Below, piece after piece: positions 1 to 9,922 of a stretch of DNA of 64,000 nt. The translations under genes were made by a program, and so were the position numbers. The stretch is from positions 5,770,122 to 5,834,121 of the forward strand of contig LR990044.1 of the NCBI GenBank assembly GCA_905147135.1. The letters are read 5' to 3'. The notes beneath the pieces were generated by a model. That model saw only the letters and a program-made list of their open reading frames with translations, did not search any database and was not told the origin of the DNA. This stretch comes from Blastobasis lacticolella (taxonomy: Eukaryota; Arthropoda; Insecta; Lepidoptera; Blastobasidae). The number at the start of each line of letters is the position of its first letter. Within the stretch, counting starts at the first letter, position 1.

Positions 1-183
1 GCGTTCAATTAAGCTGAAGTTGGGTATAGGTACCTATGGATGCAGATTATTTCAAGCGTCGGCGAGTAAAAATTCATAAATTTTTTATTAAACAGTACGC
101 AATCTGCGTCGCCGACGCTCGATGTAAGTCGCGCCATGTAACTTGGATGACAATGCAGTGATGAAAATTGCATATTCAGGCGA
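1..183. other. No gene seen
   Basis: This short stretch before the first SINE fragment is AT-rich. I see no splice-flanked coding exon, promoter motif or recognisable repeat in it. Confidence 0.5.
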
Positions 184-492
184 CGAATCCCACTGCGGCC
201 ATGTACCAATGACTCTTTTCTGAGTTATGTACATTAGTTGAATGCTTACATCTCTAACATCGGCTCTTACGATCAGGGAAAATGTCGTGATGAAACCTGC
301 ACTTTCAGGAGACGGAATGTGTAACCATGATCAAATCTGGTCAGGTTTCCCTGTTAATCGGGTCACAGATGTCCGATGGCAATCGCTCCACTGTTCACTC
401 CACTCCGCTGATCTGCCAAATCCAAAACCAAGTGGATTATGGTCAAGGCGGACCCCGGGCCCTCGAGCATGAACACCAAGATGACCACCATC
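184..492 (+). mobile_element. SINE family A copy, 5' truncated
   Basis: This matches the body of the tRNA-derived SINE seen in full at 12738 and 30922. Shared blocks, in order, are the 3' end of the tRNA-like head (ATCCCACTGCGGCCATG), a run ending TACATTAGTTGAA, the GATGAAACCTGCA block, a block ending GGCAATCGCTCCACTG, and the GGTCAAGGCGGACCCCGGG block. The last motif is a diverged form of the family 3' end AACGCCAAGATGATG. Small reading frames on both strands here are by-products of the repeat. Confidence 0.8.
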
Positions 493-961
493 ATTAACCA
501 CAGGGCATCCACTACTGGACATAGGCATCAAGCCCAAGCCTTCCATATTGATCGCCCTTCTGACGCCTGTATCGAAACGATCCCTCACACACGCCAAAAA
601 AAAGGCGCTTACGCTAAAGGCATGAGGCATTTCACCTTAGTCCTCACAGTGACAACGAACTGGTACTTCAATTTTGTTGCCTGCAACCTAAATGCATGAA
701 TCGTTAGATACTACTTACCATCAGGTGGGCTGTCTGCTCGTTTGTCACTATACCTATAGCAGAAAAAAGCCTAGATATGTCAAAGTTCTCAATAATTATA
801 AACAAGTTTGCTTAATTAAATGTCTAGATATACAAATTGGACATTGTTTCTCCTATAGTTTATCCAAACTTTATGCCCGCCTGCCAAAACGAACAAGTAA
901 GTCGGACTGAATTTGGTTTTGATCCACTCGTATGTTTCTACATTAGATATATTTCGTCCGT
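493..961. other. Intergenic, no gene seen
   Basis: Only short open frames occur, without splice context, signal peptide or domain similarity. The part from about 740 on is AT-rich single-copy-looking sequence. Confidence 0.5.
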
Positions 962-1200
962 TTTGTATTACTAGCTTCTGCCCGTGACTTCGTCCGTGTA
1001 AAATTCGATTATTACGTTCCGGGCTCCTTCCCGCGGGAACTACATTAAAATGTGCTATTCTGGTCTACAAACTACACAACTGAATCGTTTTATCAAAATC
1101 TGTTGAGTAGTTTTTGTGTGAAGAAGTAACGAACATCCAAACATCCTTACAAAGATTTCGGTCGACGCAGACGATCAGCCGAAGTCGCGGGCACTGGTTA
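962..1200 (+). repeat. Dispersed repeat fragment
   Basis: The segment begins near CTTCTGCCCGTGACTTCGTC and continues through GAATCGTTTTATCAAAATCTG to a block of AACGAACATCCAAACATCC. This word order is typical of a dispersed repeat common in lepidopteran introns. Related wording recurs here at 23430 (GCCCGCTACTTCGTCCACGT) and 62110. I cannot assign the element class from this fragment. Confidence 0.45.
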
Positions 1201-1407
1201 GACATATAATATACCTACTGTAGTATATTTACTGGTAGGCAAAAAGCTGGTCAAGGCTCTGTGCATATCTAATCCGGGCAAACATAATTTCATTGAAAAG
1301 TATTTGCAATGACATTAGTAATGTCAAGTGGACTTTCTATGCCATTGAATTATTTGTGTAGACTTTTTATTACAGTCGTTAACGTAAAGTAATATTATGA
1401 AGTAACC

Positions 1408-1552
1408 GTTTGTGGCCTCATGGTTAAGGAGCCTGAGTCGTACTCCAAGGTGCCGGGTTCAAACCCCAGTGGTGCCATGTACCAAGGACTCTTTTTTGGC
1501 TCATGCATGTACATTAGTTGAACACTAACTATGCTCTTTGAGAGAAAACATC
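1408..1552 (+). mobile_element. SINE family A copy, 3' truncated
   Basis: This begins with a tRNA-like head: A-box-like GTGGCCTCATGGTTAAGG, then B-box-like GGGTTCAAACCCC, then the family word GCCATGTACCAAGGACTC and TACATTAGTTGAACACTAAC. The copy breaks off at GAGAAAACATCGTC, where a pyrimidine tract starts. It is not a tRNA gene: the acceptor and anticodon stems do not close and the usual SINE body follows. Confidence 0.75.
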
Positions 1553-1595
1553 GTCTTCTCCCCGCCCCTCCCCTTCCCCCCTCCTCTCCTCCTCA
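1549..1595 (+). repeat. Pyrimidine tract
   Basis: A run of almost pure C and T (for example CCCCGCCCCTCCCCTTCCCC) follows the truncated SINE. It is low-complexity sequence with no branch point or acceptor context that would make it a splice site. Confidence 0.7.
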
Positions 1596-1599
1596 TAAG

Positions 1600-2700
1600 T
1601 GACCTCTATATAAGTCATTGTGTTGATAGGCAGCTTTGAGAGGGGTTCGGTTACGATGTAGTTCCATATTAATTGAATTCATTATTATTACTTAAGTATA
1701 CTTCGTATGTAGGTATTTCGTATATCATCCTATTAACCATGAATAACTAGCTATGCGCCCGCGTGGACTACACGTTATTTCGTGCAAATGGGGATAGTTA
1801 TTGTGTTATTCCAGACCCTAATTTAGCTACCTACTAAAATTACTTCTAAATCCGTTCATCCGTTAAGGCATGAAGCGACACTGGGGATTGAAATCGGTAC
1901 CGCAGCTAACGAGACGGATCCGCAAGTCTATGACTAGACAACCGACGCACATGCGCATGGCAACAGCGAAAATTAACAAATACATGGAATCAATTAAAAT
2001 ATTATAGATACGTACGTATTATACATAGATAGCCAATTTAAAAATCAATTAAATCGATTTCATTCAGTAGCTACATATCTATCTACCTATTACTACTTAT
2101 ATATTTTCGTTTATACGATTTATTTTTATTTATTTTTTAAATTATTCTTAAAATATTTCTTTCGGCCCAAAAATAATAATTAAATATTCCGATCCGAAGT
2201 TCATGATTAAAATTAAATCTTAACGGTTACGTAGAATCTATATTTAATAATCAGCTATAAAATGCGTAGCGATTTAATAGGTATTTAAAATTATTCAATA
2301 GGCTATCACTAAGTAACGGTCTCACAGGAAAATCCCTTTGAGTAAAAAAACTTTCAATGTTTCTCCATTGTTCATCCGATACGATTTATCAAAATTTGTT
2401 TATCTCATAAAATTCTAAATTTTACTCGTCATTTTTAAATTTACATTGAAATTAATACATATTACACACACATTATAGCTTAAACACATTGTTTTTTGTA
2501 TTCCTTCCAACGGGTCAGTAGTATAATATCATACGTAGATCCATAGTATACGAATCACACTCCATAATCAACACAGATAAAATTATTCAAACAGGACCAC
2601 TCGTATGCGTCTGAGGTTAAAAATGGAATACGACTGACGATGACTTCGATCAAGAGCCGTATCCAAATGCAAGTTTTGAATAAAATTAAGGAACCAGCTT
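1600..2700. other. AT-rich intergenic stretch with one SINE scrap
   Basis: No gene is seen. At about 1867-1953 a degenerate reverse-oriented family A head is visible (ACTGGGGATTGAAATCGGTACC, then a block ending ACCGACGCA). The remainder is AT-rich with A/T homopolymers and stops in all frames. Confidence 0.5.
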
Positions 2701-2715
2701 TTATGCTACAGAAAT

Positions 2716-2761
2716 CGTCATCATCATCATCATCTTGGCGTTATGTGCCGGTTGCGCCAAC
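2716..2761 (-). mobile_element. 46-bp 5'-truncated SINE family A 3' end with 14-bp target duplication
   Basis: The insert, read on the minus strand, ends in AACGCCAAGATGATGATGAT, the 3' end and tail of family A. It is flanked by direct repeats TATGCTACAGAAAT at 2702-2715 and 2762-2775. A flanking duplication around a bare 3' tail is what target-primed reverse transcription with early stop leaves behind. Confidence 0.8.
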
Positions 2762-2789
2762 TATGCTACAGAAATGACGATTTTAATTT

Positions 2790-2943
2790 AATAATGAAAC
2801 AAAACTAAGCCATATCGATTAAACTGTCTTTCAATTAAATAAAACGCATCAGAATCCGTTAAATCGTTCGAGACCTACGTTGCCACAGACAGACCCACGC
2901 CAAACTTACACCCCTCTTTTTTCGTCGGGGGTTAAAAAGGCAT
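2790..2943 (+). repeat. Dispersed repeat ending CGTCGGGGGTTAAAAA
   Basis: The segment carries AAACTGTCTTTCAATTAAATAA, CCACAGACAGACCCACG and a terminal CTTTTTTCGTCGGGGGTTAAA. A diverged relative sits at about 45560-45700 (AAACTGTCTTTTAAATAAAG and ACAGACACAC). It is probably non-coding mobile DNA of unknown class. Confidence 0.5.
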
Positions 2944-4744
2944 TACGGTAAGTATAACGTTATTTTAGTACATTTTAAGACATTTAATTTTTCTTTTAAA
3001 GAGCTTACGCTACTATAATTTATATTAAAATAGTAAGCTACATAATTCGCGACTGTTATAGGGTATTTTTGGTTGAAAGAATTAATGGGATCCACTGGGA
3101 TAGTTAAATATTTACAGAGATCTGAACTGCTCGCTTGTGAAAACCGAAGGGAACGGCTAGTTAGATCATAAAGGTAAAAACGGGTTATAATAATTTCGCC
3201 TAAAATGTTTCGGACATTAGCACATATAATACACACGATATTTAAGTTTATAGAACCACACATGAATCAGAGATAAAAAAATAGTTTTTGGGAGCGGACT
3301 CTTACAGCAAATAAATGACGGACGAATAGTAGCGGATTGTGGCAATGGACACCCACTTTTATGGTAACGCTCACATTTTAACAACGTGACATCGGTAGAA
3401 GGCTATTTTTAGTAAAAACGGATATAAAAATACAAATGAGAAAATAAAAACATTCCACTCCTATGACATAATGTTAAGAGAGCGCCGGTGACAAGTATGA
3501 GGTCGATGGATTTTTTTTATTATGTTTTGACGGGATTTCTGTGTTGTTTATACATGATTCAGGGTACCGCAATCAAATGAATAAAGGAAGAGTGTTGTAT
3601 TTTTAATCATCATCATATATTAAGAGTATGACTCTTGTCTGTGGAGCAATCGCCAAATAAAACAGCAGCGTAGCGATGGTGGGTAGGTAGATATACCTAC
3701 CCAGGTAGATATAGTAGATGTTTAGGCTAAATAATGGTAAAATAATAATGACTCAACAATGAATTCTATATGCCAAGGCCAATATACATCGGCGTTCTTT
3801 CGAACAGATTAATTTAGATATTCCAAGTTATTTAATAAAAATCGAATTATGTTAAATTGTAAGATTGATCACCGACATTAGCAGAAGGTAAGTAAGTATT
3901 TGTGTTAGTAGGTACCCACGTGAAATTTAGTTAATGACTTTTTTTTCGAGTAAATAGGCAGGTATTTGACTACCACCTCACCTGATGTTAAGTGCAGACC
4001 TGTCTATTAAATACCTAATCACTCTTGGGGCGCGAATTCCAGTCCATTGCTCGTCAGAAAAGAATTGAAAATAGCTGTGTGCGCATATTATATATATATA
4101 GGTATAGCTTAATAGTTTATAGGAGACAGTTTCTGCCTTCCATCAAGTGGTAAATTTGTTCGTTTGTCATTGTGTAAGTACGTAGTATAAAAATGGGAGA
4201 TTCAGGCCTCCCACTAGGTCCAACTGTGATGATGATGAAGAATTTAATAATGTTAGGTTGGGAGAGAGCAAATAGGTTATATGGGCTGTTCCTAAACATG
4301 CTTCATCTTCGGCCGCATCGTCACACCAGGCGAGATGGCGGTCAAATGCCTGGTTAGTGCAATATAAAAAAGAGGTAGGAGGTATAAAATAGAGGTAGTG
4401 CAATATAATAAGTAAGCAAGGAGAGATCGAACCCTCGTTCTCACTGTTTTCTTTACATCTTCTATTATCGAACCCATTATGCAAGGAATGGCGTGTGATA
4501 CCATAATTATTAGAATTGGGTAATCCCAAGGCGCATAACTGGAAGCGAAAATGGCAGTGGAATAAGTCAAGAGTAGTCACGAAAATAATATTTGGTGTTC
4601 CATATTGTTTTTAAAACTCTATTTACCAATAACATTAACTTGGTAAAAGAGCAGAACTTCAACAAGGACGCAATTTTACTGCAAACACGGTCAAATTAAT
4701 TCAATGCATAGAAGACAAAAAGCAGTTATTTTTCTAAACTTTTT
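2944..4744. other. Intergenic, no gene seen
   Basis: This 1.8-kb AT-rich region has no exon-like structure. It contains a perfect 9-bp inverted repeat with a 4-nt loop at 3681-3702 (GGGTAGGTA / TACCTACCC), a TA-repeat near 4090, and a scrap near 3950-4050 (CACCTCACCTGATGTTAAGTG) that resembles the end of a dispersed repeat. Overlapping minus-strand frames at 4117-4580 lack any protein signature. Confidence 0.5.
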
Positions 4745-4850
4745 TGGTTCAACTGTAGATGTGGTGTTGTGTTGGGACAGGGTGCAATGGCGCTTATTGA
4801 GAGGCCTATGTCCAGCAGTCGACTAGTATAGGCTGGTGATGTTGATAATG
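4745..4850 (+). mobile_element. Non-LTR retrotransposon 3' end remnant
   Basis: The words GGACAGGGTGCAATGGCGCT and GAGGCCTATGTCCAGCAGTC then GACTAGTATAGGCTGGTGATG are the extreme 3' end of a non-LTR element (end of the reverse transcriptase frame plus a GAT-like tail). A second copy lies at 45290-45475. The 5' part is missing, as expected for 5'-truncated insertions. Confidence 0.6.
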
Positions 4851-5352
4851 AAGACTCGAAAGGTACTTAACCAGTTTTATTCAAAAACCTCAAAACCCAA
4901 ACGTTTTGGGTGTGGGTGCGAAAACACCTTTTTGCCGTCGTACAAGTACATTAGCGTGTAACACTGCGACCTCCAACCCTTCTAAGCGCGCACGTTATGG
5001 TGAAACCATATAGTATCTTGGTCTTCCATTAGGCTCATTTTATGACCAGTAAAGACAAGTTATCGATGATTCCGAATACCTACCAATAATCCATGCCATA
5101 GAAAATAAACATCCACCTTCCACACCCATAAAACAAAATGCGTCACAAAATGAATTTCAAATTTTATGGATGATTTGCGATTTTTGACGATACTCAGCGA
5201 ACTCTAAAAACGGTTTTTCGTGTTGTTTTGCTGTCAAATCCGAGATATAGTTGAATCCTGTTTCTTTTTATAGCATTACACGTCAAGCGCCATTTGAATT
5301 CATTAATTAGGGCAAAGACTCTACTGGTTCAGCCGGTCCTGTGACAATATTA
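4851..5352. other. Upstream region of the first cuticle-type gene
   Basis: No gene is seen. This is the presumed promoter-proximal region of the gene starting at 5453. I see no motif I can name apart from the TATA box that follows. Confidence 0.45.
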
Positions 5353-5358
5353 TGTCAA

Positions 5359-5367
5359 TATAAAAAG
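5359..5367 (+). promoter_or_regulatory. TATA box of gene 5453-6977
   Basis: TATAAAAAG lies 94 bp upstream of the ATG at 5453, leaving room for a short 5' UTR if transcription starts about 30 bp downstream. Confidence 0.75.
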
Positions 5368-5452
5368 GATTGGTTCACCTTTACGAATAGGATACCGCAC
5401 ACGGACTCCGCCCTGTGAACTACAAAGTGCCTGATTGTTTTTACGTAGCAAA

Positions 5453-6977
5453 ATGCGTGCCCTGGTGAGTTGCTATTATTTTTTTAAAACAAATCATCAA
5501 AGTATGAAGCTTTCGTATTGTTTTAAAAATATTTTGGTAAATGGGACTAATTTAGGTACTTCATAAGGTTGTAATTCTTTGCAGTTTGTATGTTATTTTG
5601 TCGGTAATTTAATTGAAATTTGTGATCTAGTGATACCTACCTATTTAATAAGTAGTAACCTATAATATTGCACCAATCGCTTCCACATTATGGTGTCAAG
5701 GCGACTAATATATTAGAAACACCAGCTGGGCCGTGCTCTTGCTCGTGGTCCGCCTTGATCAGATAATTACAGTGGAGCGACTGCCATCAGACCTCCGTGG
5801 CCCTGTTAACAGTGGAACCTGACCACATTTAATTTTAGTTACACATTCAGTTGCACGAATATGCAGGTATCATCAATATGTTTTTCTTACCGTTAGAGCA
5901 TCAGTTAGTGTTTAACTACTGTACATAACTCAGAAAAAGTCATTGTCATGGCGGTACTGGGGATCGAACCCGGTTCCTCTCGATTACAAGTCCGACTAAG
6001 CCATTAGGCCACCGACGCACTACCAACCGACAAAGTAAGAGTAAAACCTGGGACTAATGTGTAGGAGGAGTCTTAGCCCAAATCTATTAATTAATCTGGA
6101 GGATGTTTTTGGGGGCAACGAATCTAAAATTCCCGTTCAGGGGATAATATTTGGGGGACAACGGGAATGAACCAATCTGATGGTTAAACCTAACACTGTA
6201 TTTGTAGATCCTGTTGGCGCTAGCTTCTGCTGTGAGCTGTGGGACGATCCGCAAGAGCCGCAGCCTTGGCTACTACGGCGGGTACTCGCCAGAAGTCTAC
6301 TCCAGCTATGCTCCGTCTTACGTAAGTACCTATTTTCATATATTTTTTGAGGTAGTTTTCTGCCAAGCTTGGAAGTCTACCTAAAGATGGTTTCACCGTC
6401 TTATCTGTATCTATCGTCAATACGACAAGTACGACGAATACAAGTAATAGAAAACCCAAAATAAATTATGCATTGTAAACCAAAATAATAATAAGGACGA
6501 TATTGTGATCGAATTTTTTTGTTAAAATAAGAATTGAATAGAGACACATTGGCCACAAGTGTGATGATAATATACACGCTGTAAATTCAAGTACCAGTAT
6601 AATAAAAATGAAATTCCCATTTCCATTTACAGGCTTCATCATACCCAGTCTACGACATTCCCGGCAAAACAACAGTTCACACCACCTCGGCCACCCGCTA
6701 CAGCGTCCACGTACCCGTGACACACACATACCACTACGAACAACCCATCAGACGGACCACCACCTACTACAATCCTCCAGTCTACACCGCGCCCAAAGTG
6801 TATGCCCCCATTTCCACATATTACACCTCGCCCAAAGTGTACTCGCCGATTTCTACGTACTACACTTCACCAAAAGTGTATTCGACAGGGCATGCGTATT
6901 CGACAGGACATGCGTATTCCTCAGGGCATGCGTACGAACATGTTGGCGGTTGGGGCGGCAATGACGACTGGTACTGA
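5453..6977 (+). CDS. Secreted cuticle-type protein 1 (Tyr/Pro/Ser repeats), three exons
   Basis: The coding exons are 5453-5464 (MRAL), 6208-6321 and 6633-6977; both introns are phase 0 with GTGAGT and GTAAGT donors and TAG/CAG acceptors. The product is 156 residues. Residues 1-16 form a signal peptide (MRALILLALASAVSCG) split after residue 4. A basic stretch RKSRS follows, then YGGYSPEVYSSYAPSY. Exon 3 encodes three Ser-Pro-Lys-Val-Tyr type repeats (TYYTSPKVYSPIS), three GHAYS repeats, and a Gly/Trp tail ending DDWY. There is no Rebers-Riddiford chitin-binding domain. The tyrosine-rich low-complexity composition and the exon layout point to a structural protein of cuticle or another secreted extracellular layer; that role is inference. 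It is the only one of the five genes with a second intron. A family A SINE occupies its first intron. Confidence 0.88.
5728..6022 (-). mobile_element. SINE family A copy inside intron 1
   Basis: The copy is read on the minus strand. Its head is at the right end (GGTGGCCTAATGGCTTAGTC on that strand, then the B-box-like GGGTTCGATCCCC) and its body runs left through GGCAGTCGCTCCACTGTAAT to GGCGGACCACGAGCAAGAGC. It is antisense to the host gene. Confidence 0.8.
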
Positions 6978-7058
6978 GCTGAAAATTTATAAGACTGGTT
7001 TTGTTTTAGTTTGGTTTAGTCTTTAGAATAACGATTCGGGTGACTTTATTGAAAGTGC

Positions 7059-7064
7059 AATAAA
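7059..7064 (+). terminator. Polyadenylation signal of gene 5453-6977
   Basis: AATAAA lies 82 bp after the stop codon and is followed within a few bases by a T-rich run, the usual arrangement for an insect poly(A) site. Confidence 0.75.
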
Positions 7065-7079
7065 ATGTTTTTTTTTTTT

Positions 7080-7917
7080 AATTAATTTGTTTTGCTTTGT
7101 GTTACCTCCTTAAGCGTCCTTAAGCTTAAGTTTACAGTTGAACTGATGTAAATTGGTTGTGAACTGTTCGATTCCTAAGGAACTTCGGACACTTGGGTTG
7201 TGTATTTAGACCCAACCGAGGTTTTTCTTATGGAGTTCTTGCAGAAGAGCACTTTTTGTTGAGTTTACGTGGTCGCTCTGATAACACAGAAACAGCAAGA
7301 ACTAGTTGACGTTGTGGGCGATCCTCCTCCACCCAGGGTCCTACCGACCTCTCGGTCATACGGACCGCGTCAGACCTAATCACGGGTGATGCGTATGTTA
7401 ACTTGCCGGTGGCGCTTTGGGCGTGCGCACTTCTTGACACCGACAAATCCAGTTGTTCATAAGCACTCTCCCTTAACAGGCTGACGTCACAACACTCTCT
7501 ACTACCCCGACGGCCAGCTCCCATCCTCCTTCCCATCCTCCTTCCCACCTCGTCTTCCACCTCTTCTGCTCCTATTCCACCTCCATTCTCCTTACATAGT
7601 CGACTGTCCGGTCATAACTATGTGATAACCGCTTTCGTATTGAGCATAGGCACGCCTTCCATCTGATAGCAAGTAGAATCTTGAAACGCCCTAAGCGTTG
7701 GTGGAAACCAAATCAGAATCCGTACAACGCTCTCTGCTCAGATAAATACAAAACAATGACCGCCAAAGGGGACGTTATAAATACCAGATTTCAGAGCCAA
7801 GCCACTACGTTCATGCTGAATTTAATTACTGATTTTGTACTCAGAGTTCTAGTTGACTTTACGTTCCGAGACTGGCTGAACTGAACAGTCTTCGGAGCCG
7901 ATTTTGGCATCTCGAGA
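7080..7917. other. Intergenic, no gene seen
   Basis: There is a GC-richer patch at about 7228-7560 with an open minus-strand frame of 110 codons. It has no start context, signal peptide or recognisable domain, and the composition looks like decayed repeat. The rest is featureless. Confidence 0.45.
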
Positions 7918-8044
7918 GGCGCTGTCCTATTTGGCAACAGTCGTGCGACCATAGTCGTGCGATGGGAGGTTTTGAGCTTTTGAGGTCGGGCGACGTCCGT
8001 CGTACGACAATGGTCGCACGACCGTTGCTAATTAGGACAGCGCC
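7918..8044. mobile_element. Fold-back (inverted-repeat) element, 127 bp
   Basis: The two arms of about 47 bp (7918-7964 and 7998-8044) are inverted copies. Each begins GGCGCTGTCCTA and contains GTCGTGCGACCAT. There are about half a dozen mismatches between arms and a spacer of about 33 bp. This fits a MITE-type or fold-back element. I see no convincing target duplication. Confidence 0.7.
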
Positions 8045-9296
8045 TGACGGTAGGTATTGTATTATTTCGTTTCGATTGCAATACTTTAATAGTAAAAGTG
8101 AATAAACGGACTCGACTTTCGCATTAATCATATTAGTAAGGTATAATAATAAAACAATACTGACACCAAGCAAGGATTGTTGTGTAATATTTTACTGTAT
8201 TGCTTCTGCGTCTAAAAGTCGTGAGCTTCTCACGCCTTTTAGAGTATCAATTACGAAATTGGTTGAAACTGGACGATATAAATCTCGATAAGACGCCGAG
8301 GTAAGTAACCACGTAAGTAAAGGTGTGCTATACTTATTTTTGGACTATAATGTTTGTGAAACGTTCAAACAAGTTTTTAAGACGGTCACTAGACTGTGAT
8401 AGGAACGGATATTTTAGGAACTGGTGTTCTATAAACGGGTAGCATGTTCCTAAAGAAAACTGTTCTTAGTTCAATAAATAACAGAAGCGGTTAGTTAGAC
8501 CCCTGCTTATGCCGGGGTCCGCTTTCCAACTTTTCTTTCTTCCCGTCGTAAGCCGTCGGTTCTCGTATCCGACTCGGTGATGTCAATCAATTGCTTCCTG
8601 GGCCTCCCGCGAAATCTCTTCCCGATACCGGCAGGTTTAGAAACCTATTTTCCACGTAACCCTGAGGTACACTCAACACGTGACCAAACTAGCGCAGGCG
8701 AGTCTCCTGAATCTTATCTGGCTGTCACTCACCAAGGCTGCCACCGATGTACTCGTTATATACTCGGTCGAGTCGTGTTACAGAATCGTACTCTATGTAT
8801 TTGTTGAAATTGTTATAATCTACCTACAGGATATAGACATTTTTCAAGCGGTTTGCGTGCAAAAGTAACGTAATTCCTACGATGGGTACAATGAAGCTAT
8901 CTTTTGCTATAGGAAGTACAGTTACTTTCATAAATTAATGTATCAGCCGTTAAGTGTTCGCCGGAATACAATATTACAGAGCAACCCCTTTGACTTATGG
9001 CTTTTATGTTATAGGTATCGTAAAGGAAGCGAACCACCTGTATACTGTGATCAGAAAACGAATAGTGTTTTCTGTCGTGCATTAAATAAACATTGCGACC
9101 TCAAACCAGCCAGCCAAGGGTGCGGGATTATATTAAAACCATTCACTGATGTGGAGGAGGTTCAATGATGGATGGTTTACGAAATTTTAACGTCATTAGA
9201 GCCAATATGTCCTCGACCTGCGACCACTGGCCGGAAGTAGTCAAGAAGTGTGCGCTGACGGAAGAATGTTTCGAATTAGATGTCATAAAATCTTAT
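8045..9296. other. Intergenic with possible old repeat
   Basis: No gene is seen. At 8490-8760 a GC-richer segment with GACCCCTGCTTATGCCGGGG, CGTATCCGACTCGGTGATG and GGGCCTCCCGCGAAATC looks like a decayed dispersed element, but I cannot name it. Short open frames at 8577-9168 have no supporting features. Confidence 0.4.
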
Positions 9297-9475
9297 TTTT
9301 ATGTCAATCAATAGATAAACAGGCAAGTGGGATATCTGATGGAAAGTGATCACCGCTGCCTATGGACATTAGCAACATCAGGGGTATCACTAAAAACCTC
9401 CAAGACATGTTGCTCTGGGAGAATATAGGCAAAGGCAAATAGGGGTCTAGCCTACGAGGTCTAGCCTATATTGCC
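9297..9475 (-). mobile_element. SINE-like family D fragment
   Basis: Read on the minus strand this matches the 3' half of the poly(A)-tailed element in the gag at 17510: counterparts of CACTTTCCATCAGGTGGCCC, ATTAGCAACACC and GTTGCTCTGGCAGC are visible in diverged form. It is older than the copies at 17510 and 27057, with many substitutions. A short internal duplication (GGTCTAGCCTA twice) lies at about 9447-9470. Confidence 0.6.
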
Positions 9476-9479
9476 AAAG

Positions 9480-9860
9480 CCACGATCCTTCATGCAGCAT
9501 TAGACCTAAAACTATAGAAAACCAGTGATGAAAACATATACATACTTCCTCATCTGCTACATTCATAAACTGCCCCAAACTCGGCCTACAAGCAGACCAG
9601 TGTTGCATAACTAGTGCAAACGTATGCATTGGGAACGTCTTTACTAATATAATGGTAATATCGTTGAGATTAGATCATAGAAGATGTCGATCTGTAGGGC
9701 GTTGGGATCTTGTATTAGAATTTTAAGTAGAGGAGAATACGATTAACATTGACCTTTGTTTGATTATTGGTCGGTGTTGCATCACAGTTATACAACGGAG
9801 ACGCAGAGGGCCCAGTTTGCGCAAGAAAAACTAATTTGTGATTTAATTGCTCGATTTTAG
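9480..9860. other. Upstream region of the second cuticle-type gene
   Basis: No gene is seen apart from decayed family D sequence up to about 9620. This is the presumed promoter region of the gene at 9923. Confidence 0.45.
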
Positions 9861-9868
9861 TATAAATG
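9861..9868 (+). promoter_or_regulatory. TATA box of gene 9923-11677
   Basis: TATAAATG lies 62 bp upstream of the ATG at 9923, so the 5' UTR would be about 30 bases. Confidence 0.75.
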
Positions 9869-9922
9869 TCTCAAAATGTGGGCAATCTGTATCACACCAT
9901 AGCCACATATCTGTCATACAAC

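Noticed and set aside
4167..4580. Overlapping minus-strand frames of 92 and 137 codons
   Set aside because: Two frames over the same DNA with no family signature and no gene context.
7228..7560. 110-codon minus-strand frame
   Set aside because: Basic, low-complexity translation without domain, signal peptide, promoter or splice sites.
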